Shown one piece after another: positions 58,676 to 64,000 of a stretch of DNA of 64,000 bases. The stretch's first letter is position 1; the number at the start of each line of letters is the position of its first letter. The stretch spans positions 2,046,001 to 2,110,000 of the forward strand of contig OZ244039.1 of NCBI GenBank assembly GCA_965215225.1, written 5' to 3'. The DNA is from G965215225 sp965215225 (GTDB taxonomy: Bacteria > Pseudomonadota > Gammaproteobacteria > CBDBNL01 > JAAOII01). Below the pieces are notes generated by a model. The model worked only from the letters and a program-made list of their open reading frames with translations. It made no database searches and was not told the origin of the DNA. A program made the translations under genes and the position numbers.

Positions 58676-58809
58676 TAAACACAAAGCCGAACTCGTCCCT
58701 TTGCCCTTCTTCTATTCAAAATAGCCCGGCCATGGCGGGTCTTCATTCGCGCCCGAAATCCATGCTTTCTCTTTCGCTTTATATTACTTGGTTGATATGT
58801 CCTCTTCAT
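58675..58809 (-). CDS. rpmH: 50S ribosomal protein L34
   Basis: A 44-residue, strongly basic protein: MKRTYQPSNIKRKRKHGFRA, then MKTRHGRAILNRRRAKGR, the full L34 pattern. It is the first gene of the rpmH-rnpA-yidD-yidC-mnmE group. A terminal LCV extension replaces the usual LSV/LTA end. dnaA, commonly divergent from rpmH near the origin, is not present; a lipoprotein gene lies upstream instead. Confidence 0.95.
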   Translation of the reverse strand: MKRTYQPSNIKRKRKHGFRARMKTRHGRAILNRRRAKGRVRLCV

Positions 58810-58841
58810 TGCTCGATATATAGGTTTAATTTGTATTGTTT

Positions 58842-58871
58842 ATTCTACCCAAGATTACCACAGTTTGACAG
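58842..58871 (-). promoter_or_regulatory. rpmH promoter
   Basis: Minus strand CTGTCA (58866-58871), 18-bp spacer, TAGAAT (58842-58847), 32 bases before the rpmH ATG. It is the only good promoter-like pair between rpmH and the next gene. Confidence 0.5.
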
Positions 58872-59118
58872 GATTATTGAAAGAATGAAAGAAATAATGC
58901 TATTGAAAACAGCTTAGCAGCACAATCGACTCGGCTTTCTGCTAAGATAAAGAGAAACCTTTGGAAAATATTAGCCATTTCTTCCTAAGATGGATTACAC
59001 AGTCCCGTCAGCTTCTGCTTAGGGTATAGGTTCATACTGGAAGCTAAAGAAGTTCAGAACTAAGCCCCTTGTGGCTTCGGTCACTAGATTGAATGGCTTA
59101 GCAATTCCAAACTAGTTT
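58872..59118. other. Intergenic region between rpmH and the lipoprotein gene
   Basis: No gene, DnaA boxes or clear terminator were recognised here. The sequence is unremarkable in composition. Confidence 0.3.
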
Positions 59119-61557
59119 CTATTTGTTCAACTCTTGGTTTAGAAGAATCTGGTTTAGTTGGGGTTTGCCATTCCCATCTAAAGACCACCAGCTACGCCAT
59201 TCAGTAGGACCTATTGGAGTGCAGCGAATGGCGGGATACTCACTTAAAGTGCCAAAGTCCCAAACGCGATTGTCATCAACCTTTTCTGCTTCTTCAATGA
59301 TCCCACTCTTATCCTTATCACACCATACCGCCAATGGCTCATCCCTCATCCCATCGCCAAGTATAAATATATCTGTGTCATCGTCCCAACTGGCATAAAT
59401 CCCATTATAGCCTTCTGGCGTCCGAAGGTCATTACTGGTCTTGGCTTGACCAAAGTTGCCACTAGTGACACTACTAGTATCACTGTCCCAATAGGAAGCA
59501 ACTCCCTCCCCGCTTCCACTCCCAGCCAACATAGCAGTATCACTGCCCGAGACCACATAAGAATAAGCAATCTTGCTATTGGGAAACCTCCCTGTCAGAC
59601 CGCCTACAATATCACGCCCATTCACCTCACCCACCACAACCAAAGAAGAGACAATCCGAGACGAGACAGCGCCCCCCACCAGACCAGCTACTTCAACATC
59701 CCCTTCCACCTGAGCCGCCACAACCGAAGAAGAAAATATCTGACCGCGGCTACCATCCCCCACCAGACCGCCCACTTCATTATCTCCACTAACCACCGCT
59801 GTCATTACCGAAGAAGAAAATATCCGAGCTGAATTACCATACCCCACCAGACCGCCTGTATATCTACTAACATCATTAACTCCTCTCACCTCACCCACCA
59901 CAACCGAAGAAGAATGAATTTGAGCTGATTGACCATCCCCCATTAAACCGCCGACCCCACGATTGCCTTTAATTTCGTTCATCAAAACCGAAGAAGAAAC
60001 TATCCGAGCTCCTTGACCACTCCCCACCAGACCACCTACGCTACTCTCACCTATCACTGTCTCACCACGAAGAGTCAGATTGCGAATCTCTGAATCTGCA
60101 GCTATACGGCCAAACAAACCCACACAATCCTGACCTGAACGACTAATGTTTAAATCACTAATCATAAAACCATTGCCTTCAAAAGTCCCATTGAAAGCAG
60201 CTCCCTGACATCCAGTGGTAGCACCATTTGTATCACGACCCAAAGGTTGCCAGCCTTTGCCGCTATCGGCATTCGCATAGGCTGCAAGACTTATATCCTT
60301 AACCAGTTCATAACCAGAACAAGAAGTGATGGAGTTGCCATCACCACAGCCAGTGGTGTTGAGCTCCGCCGTATCCGATAACTTGCGCCCTTTGCCATCT
60401 AGAGCGTATCTCACTGAATCCAATTCCGTCGCCCTAGCTATCTCTATCAACCCATCGCCATCATCATCTATGTCGGCTTCATCCATCAAAGTATCACTAT
60501 CACAGTTTTTCTCTAATACACACCCAGCCGCCTCAGCACCATCTTCCACTCCGTCATCATCGCAATCAGTATTTATTACACAATTTGCCGCCACTTCATC
60601 CATATCTCTGACACTATCCCCATCGCAATCCACCAACAGCGAACAACTCACTCCACCTACACTACTCAGTTGCTCTCTCTCATGATCATCATTCAAATCA
60701 TCATTATCGTCATCTAGATCCTCATTACTATCATCAAGGCAACCATCCCTATCATTGTCGCTATCACCATCGCTTGTCCAATTCAGCACCCCAATAGAAC
60801 ATCGGTCTGAATCATCATTCACCCCATCATTATCATCATCCTCATCACAAGCATCTCCTCCATCTTCAGCACTATCCCTATTATCTTGTCGGGGATTTAC
60901 AACAAACCGGCAATTATCCACATCATCCATAACCCCATCATTATCGCAATCCCCATGCAAACGACACTCCCTTCCATCAACCATGCCTGTATCCATCAAA
61001 TCTAAAACATTATCATTATCATCGTCTTCATCCACACTATTCGCTCGCCCGTCTCCATCTGTATTGATACCTGGCCGAATACCACCCTTGTTATAATCTT
61101 CCTCATTCTCTTCCCAAGTAAAAACTATCTTCACCTCCTGCTGCCCGCCATCACCAAGTGTCCCTATAATCTCAAAGGTGTAATTGGATTGCTCATCTAA
61201 CCCGAGAAAATTATAGCTGTCATCACTAAATTCGGCTATGTTGATATCTTCATCTACATATTTAGTTCCGCTGATAGCCGTGATGTTCAAAGAAACGAAA
61301 TTGCCAAAGTCCGATTGGTTACCTATTTGAAAACCGCCGGGTATAGGAGCAAAAGTGAGTTTTACCTCAAGAGGTCTGGGAGGACCACCATTTCCTCCCG
61401 AACCACCGGCTCCACCACCGCCAGCACAAGCAGTAAGAACCAAGAAGCTAATTCCAGCTAAGAAGAAAAGAAGTCCCCTTGCCAGAGAATATGAATGCCC
61501 GAGCAAAAGAGACATCCTAACAAAAAGCTGCTGAAAGAAATTAAATTGATATTGCAT
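59119..61557 (-). CDS. Large lipoprotein with calcium-binding TSP3-like and GLUG repeats
   Basis: An 812-residue surface or periplasmic lipoprotein. The signal segment LLFFLAGISFLVLTAC has a lipobox (LTAC), followed by a glycine-rich linker. Residues about 150-370 contain repeated Asp-rich loops (DGDGRANSVDEDDDND, DCDNDGVMDDVDNC, DDDNDGVNDDSD) of the thrombospondin type 3 or DxDxDG kind. About 410-680 hold GLUG-type repeats (VGGLVGSGQGARIVSSSV, VGGLMGDGQSAQIHSSS), common in secreted adhesins. ATG at 61557 or an ATG 14 codons later may be the start. A host- or surface-interaction role is inferred. Confidence 0.75.
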   Translation of the reverse strand: MQYQFNFFQQLFVRMSLLLGHSYSLARGLLFFLAGISFLVLTACAGGGGAGGSGGNGGPPRPLEVKLTFAPIPGGFQIGNQSDFGNFVSLNITAISGTKYVDEDINIAEFSDDSYNFLGLDEQSNYTFEIIGTLGDGGQQEVKIVFTWEENEEDYNKGGIRPGINTDGDGRANSVDEDDDNDNVLDLMDTGMVDGRECRLHGDCDNDGVMDDVDNCRFVVNPRQDNRDSAEDGGDACDEDDDNDGVNDDSDRCSIGVLNWTSDGDSDNDRDGCLDDSNEDLDDDNDDLNDDHEREQLSSVGGVSCSLLVDCDGDSVRDMDEVAANCVINTDCDDDGVEDGAEAAGCVLEKNCDSDTLMDEADIDDDGDGLIEIARATELDSVRYALDGKGRKLSDTAELNTTGCGDGNSITSCSGYELVKDISLAAYANADSGKGWQPLGRDTNGATTGCQGAAFNGTFEGNGFMISDLNISRSGQDCVGLFGRIAADSEIRNLTLRGETVIGESSVGGLVGSGQGARIVSSSVLMNEIKGNRGVGGLMGDGQSAQIHSSSVVVGEVRGVNDVSRYTGGLVGYGNSARIFSSSVMTAVVSGDNEVGGLVGDGSRGQIFSSSVVAAQVEGDVEVAGLVGGAVSSRIVSSLVVVGEVNGRDIVGGLTGRFPNSKIAYSYVVSGSDTAMLAGSGSGEGVASYWDSDTSSVTSGNFGQAKTSNDLRTPEGYNGIYASWDDDTDIFILGDGMRDEPLAVWCDKDKSGIIEEAEKVDDNRVWDFGTLSEYPAIRCTPIGPTEWRSWWSLDGNGKPQLNQILLNQELNK

Positions 61558-61912
61558 AATGCTTTATTATACCGACTTAATAGCAAAAAGCCGTTGAAAA
61601 AAATTAAAATTACACTTGCCTAACATAGTGCATTATTGTAGTTGCTCATATAGTGCCTTAATTATAGCTGCTTAGATTGGCTTAGATTGACAAGCCTTTG
61701 AAGCATTAGCCAATTTTTCATAGGCCGGATCATAACCGATTGATTGACAATATGAAAGCAACTATACAACAGACAAGAAAAATTTGCCTTCAAAGAAGAA
61801 CAACAAGAACAGGCACCTCCCGACTAGAAAGCGGGGACAAGAACGACAAAAATACGGATTAGATAATCAACCCAAGGACTTCATTAATTAGGATAATCAA
61901 GGGTTTCAAAGA
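61558..61912. other. Gap between the lipoprotein gene and the structured RNA-like locus
   Basis: AT-rich, no gene recognised. It presumably carries the promoter of the leftward lipoprotein gene, near 61565-61640 (several TTAAAATTA-like elements), but none is convincing. Confidence 0.3.
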
Positions 61913-61954
61913 AATAAAAAGGTGAAAGACGGGATACATTATCCCGCCTTCACC
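61913..61954 (-). terminator. Rho-independent terminator, leftward
   Basis: Minus strand: GGTGAAGGCGGGAT pairs with ATCCCGTCTTTCACC (one bulge), a 14-bp stem with an AATGT loop, followed by TTTTTATTTC. It is the left boundary of the structured locus. Confidence 0.75.
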
Positions 61955-62094
61955 AGAGGTGTTCCCAGTCTTCTTCTCCTAAAAAATGCCCTCTATGAGC
62001 ACTCAAATCTTAAAACAGGGGTCTCATTGAACCCTCATTAAGAAGACTGGTTTCCAATAGACTGCACCCACTAATTGGTGCACAAAATCGGTGC

Positions 62095-62122
62095 ATAAAA
62101 AAGGGGACTCTTGCGAGTCCCC
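62095..62122 (-). terminator. Rho-independent terminator, leftward, inside the structured locus
   Basis: GGGGACTC (62103-62110) and GAGTCCCC (62115-62122) form a perfect 8-bp GC-rich stem with a 4-base loop, followed on the minus strand by TTTTTTAT. Upstream of it on the same strand, AAGGAGGGG precedes ATG (near 62173), but the frame runs through the stem, so a protein is doubtful. Confidence 0.75.
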
Positions 62123-62460
62123 AGAGGAGAAGTAGCTTTTAGAAATCGTTTCGCCTAACGGCATTGCTGTCATGAGCCCCTCCTTAGTAAAAACAATAAA
62201 GACAACAAAACACCCCATCACCCCCTCTAGTCTAATTCTTCCGCTCCTTAGCATAGTTTCAATGTAAAGACAGCTTGGAAAAAAATAAGAGCTTTTGAGA
62301 AAAAATTTTTATATTTATGACAATAATTTTTAATGCTAGTTTATTGCTGATCTGCTTATTTGCTGATATACTAATAAGATATTGCTATTGATATATTACT
62401 GATATGTTATTACTAACATTAAGGCCGCTTTGAATAAGACCCAACCATCTTGTATTAACA

Positions 62461-63225
62461 ATGACAAAAATCATAGGTATTAAAGACCCACAAGGAAGCA
62501 ACATTTTTTGGCTTATTGTGAAAGATAAGAATGCGATAGTTATAGACCCCGGCAATAGTGCCCCCATTCTTAAGTATCTTCAAAATAAGCAATTAAATGT
62601 GGATTCCATTCTCATTACTCATCATCATTCAGACCATACGGCTGGAATAGAAGACATCACCCAAAAATATCATTGCCCCGTAATCGGACCAGCAAATGAA
62701 GTCATAGCGTCTATCACTCAAGCATTTAGCGAGGGCGATAGGTTTGAGAGAATGGCTATTGAATTCTCTGTCCTCTCTGTCCCTGGCCACACCCTCGACC
62801 ACATAGCCTATATGGTTGGCAAAGGACATCTCCTATGTGGCGACCTACTATTTGGCGCCGGCTGTGGTAAGGTTTTTGAAGGGACTATGGAACAAATGTA
62901 TGACAGTCTTCAAAAGTGCGCAGCCCTGCCAGCAGGCACCATGCTTTATTGGGGACATGAGATGACCAGCGCGAACCTAAGCTTCGCCACTCGAGTAGAG
63001 CCGGAAAACAAGAAACTATTGGCTAGAATCGTCTCAACCGAAGAGCAAATAAAGGAAAAAGGGATCAGCGCGCCAGGCAACCTGAAAGAAGAACTAGCCA
63101 CCAATCCTTTCCTGCGCGTCGCTGAGCAATCGGTAAGACAAAAAGCAGAGGAGGTAAGTGGTAAGCCCTTACATTCACCAGTAGAAGTATTTGCCGTTAT
63201 CAGAAAGTGGAAAGACCGCGGCTAA
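62461..63225 (+). CDS. gloB: Hydroxyacylglutathione hydrolase (glyoxalase II)
   Basis: GloB releases lactate from S-lactoylglutathione in methylglyoxal detoxification. The 254-residue metallo-beta-lactamase protein has the metal motif THHHSDHTAG (about residue 55), VPGHTLDHIAYM (about 110), LLCGDLLFGAGCGKVFEG (about 128) and YWGHEMTSANLSFA (about 165), all GloB hallmarks. The C-terminal glutathione-binding domain ends with NPFLR and VFAVIRKWKD. It converges on folE2 with a 60-bp gap. Confidence 0.95.
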   Translation: MTKIIGIKDPQGSNIFWLIVKDKNAIVIDPGNSAPILKYLQNKQLNVDSILITHHHSDHTAGIEDITQKYHCPVIGPANEVIASITQAFSEGDRFERMAIEFSVLSVPGHTLDHIAYMVGKGHLLCGDLLFGAGCGKVFEGTMEQMYDSLQKCAALPAGTMLYWGHEMTSANLSFATRVEPENKKLLARIVSTEEQIKEKGISAPGNLKEELATNPFLRVAEQSVRQKAEEVSGKPLHSPVEVFAVIRKWKDRG

Positions 63226-63285
63226 TGCGCGGATAATGCAGATAATAAGGGCACCCGCTCGTTTTTTCTACTGGGATTTTCCTTG

Positions 63286-64000
63286 CTAGTCTGCTAAGGC
63301 ACCGAACTTCACTTCGGCAATCGCATTATGAGAGTGGAGGCTCTCCAAATGGCAGACTCTTATACTCAATCCCTTAGAAGCATAGTCCTTAAAAGAGTTG
63401 CTCAACCGCCTCACTGCGTCCTCACAGAACATCAGGTTCTTCCCATTTAGCCGAGCAAATTCCTGCTCATCTTCTCTCTTCACTACCGCCTGCACTGGTA
63501 TGCCAAGCGCCTCCTCAGCCTGCTCAACAAGACGAGCAAATGAAAAGGCGTCCTCTGGCTCAACCACAAGGGAAATACTTGCCAGACTTCTTTGGCTATG
63601 AGGGACGGCTGTCATCTTCTCACTCTCACTAATCCAATCCTTTCCCTTATCACGACTAATAGCCTCCCCCTCACTAAAGTGAGAAGCAAATTCACTGGCA
63701 GTTAGCTGCCTTGCCAGAGCCGCCGAACAAGGACAGGTGGATGAATAGATCACTTCAATCCCCAGCTGGCATTGAACCTGCCCTTCCCTATAAATCATTT
63801 GAAGGCTAATGGGATAGCTGAGCCAGCCCTGATGACTACTCACTAGGGATTCTCGCTTTATGAGCATATCAAAATGAATATCTATCCTTGCCGAACTACT
63901 AAGTCCTTGCTGATCTTCTATCAACCTCTCCATTAGCGCCTTGAGCTCCTTATAGCCAATAGCAGCCCCCTCACTGAGCGTCATAAGGCCAAGATGCATC
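63286..64000 (-). CDS. folE2: GTP cyclohydrolase FolE2, cut by the window edge
   Basis: FolE2 (type IB) makes dihydroneopterin triphosphate from GTP, for folate and also for queuosine precursors. At least 237 codons are visible. EVIYSSTCPCSAALAR (about 85-100 of the visible part) contains the catalytic cysteine motif, with SEFASHFSE, AVPHSQRS and the acidic KNLMFCEDAVRRL following as in the family. The N terminus lies beyond the right edge. It is the alternative enzyme to zinc-dependent FolE. Confidence 0.9.
   Translation of the reverse strand, partial: MHLGLMTLSEGAAIGYKELKALMERLIEDQQGLSSSARIDIHFDMLIKRESLVSSHQGWLSYPISLQMIYREGQVQCQLGIEVIYSSTCPCSAALARQLTASEFASHFSEGEAISRDKGKDWISESEKMTAVPHSQRSLASISLVVEPEDAFSFARLVEQAEEALGIPVQAVVKREDEQEFARLNGKNLMFCEDAVRRLSNSFKDYASKGLSIRVCHLESLHSHNAIAEVKFGALAD

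Larger units (their letters stand above)
61913..62260 (-). ncRNA. Candidate structured RNA locus with two terminators
   Basis: No gene is convincing here, but structure is dense. Leftward, after a terminator at 62122-62095, come a hairpin TGCACC/GGTGCA (62064-62083, with a second GGTGCA at 62091-62096 as an alternative partner), an 11-bp long-range inverted repeat CCAGTCTTCTT (61965-61975) with AAGAAGACTGG (62041-62051), an internal small hairpin GGGT/ACCC, and the second terminator. I could not match it to 6S, tmRNA, SRP or RNase P RNA. It could be one or two small RNAs. Confidence 0.4.

Noticed and set aside
58810..59118. Replication origin beside rpmH.
   Set aside because: No dnaA, dnaN or DnaA-box cluster is visible; the rpmH neighbourhood alone is not enough.
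62024..62254. A 76-codon leftward frame with a good ribosome site before an internal ATG.
   Set aside because: It runs through a strong terminator stem and has no recognisable sequence; an RNA explanation is preferred.

Overview
The window looks like chromosome of a low-GC, probably host-associated gammaproteobacterium. Supporting this are the order rpmH-rnpA-yidD-yidC-mnmE, a gamma-like ATP synthase F0 block, ZapE, FtsB, multifunctional CCA-adding enzyme, ValS, IlvA, LeuC, QueA and XseA. A taurine importer (tauABC) and an orphan 23S rRNA gene fit a marine-invertebrate symbiont or a reducing genome, but that lifestyle is inference. No prophage, CRISPR array or replication origin was seen.

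Layout. 0-2.4 kb: ATP synthase genes atpI-B-E-F-H, leftward. 2.5-6.2 kb: a GT92-like glycosyltransferase, tRNA-Val, tRNA-Asp, zapE and a family 2 glycosyltransferase. 6.3-14.4 kb: leuC, valS, cca, mdh, a Na/Ca exchanger and an exported YHS protein. 14.5-20.3 kb: four tandem paralogues of the GT92-like gene, separated by spacers that are fusions of the tauC tail and the YHS-gene head. 20.3-26.4 kb: tauCBA, then two Mrr-type nucleases, one with three copies of its N-terminal domain. 26.7-29.6 kb: 23S rRNA alone. 30-36.2 kb: a glycosyltransferase-like gene, a methyltransferase-like membrane protein, queA, xseA, tRNA-fMet and ilvA. 36.2-38.4 kb: about 18 copies of a 119-bp noncoding repeat. 38.6-42.5 kb: fau, DUF924, an EamA permease and an NDUFA9-like protein. 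42.7-48.5 kb: a defence-like island with a compact four-gene operon (PAPS-reductase-like, GHKL ATPase, two unknowns) and a nuclease-like gene broken by an IS30-type element. 49.7-58.8 kb: a membrane-anchored protein, ftsB, an isolated atpC, azlCD, mnmE, yidC, yidD, rnpA and rpmH, with more repeat arrays between. 59.1-64 kb: a large repeat lipoprotein, a structured RNA-like locus, gloB and folE2 (cut by the window edge).

The strongest overall theme is local tandem duplication at every scale: whole genes (GT92 x4), domains (Mrr x3, a 67-residue XseA segment, an insert in TauB), gene ends copied outward (tails of fau, atpC and mnmE; heads of fau and azlC) and minisatellites of 15 to 119 bp. Three of the arrays fill convergent gene junctions next to the tail of a leftward gene. 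The most likely undescribed functional system is the four-gene GHKL/PAPS-reductase operon at 42.7-47.6 kb.
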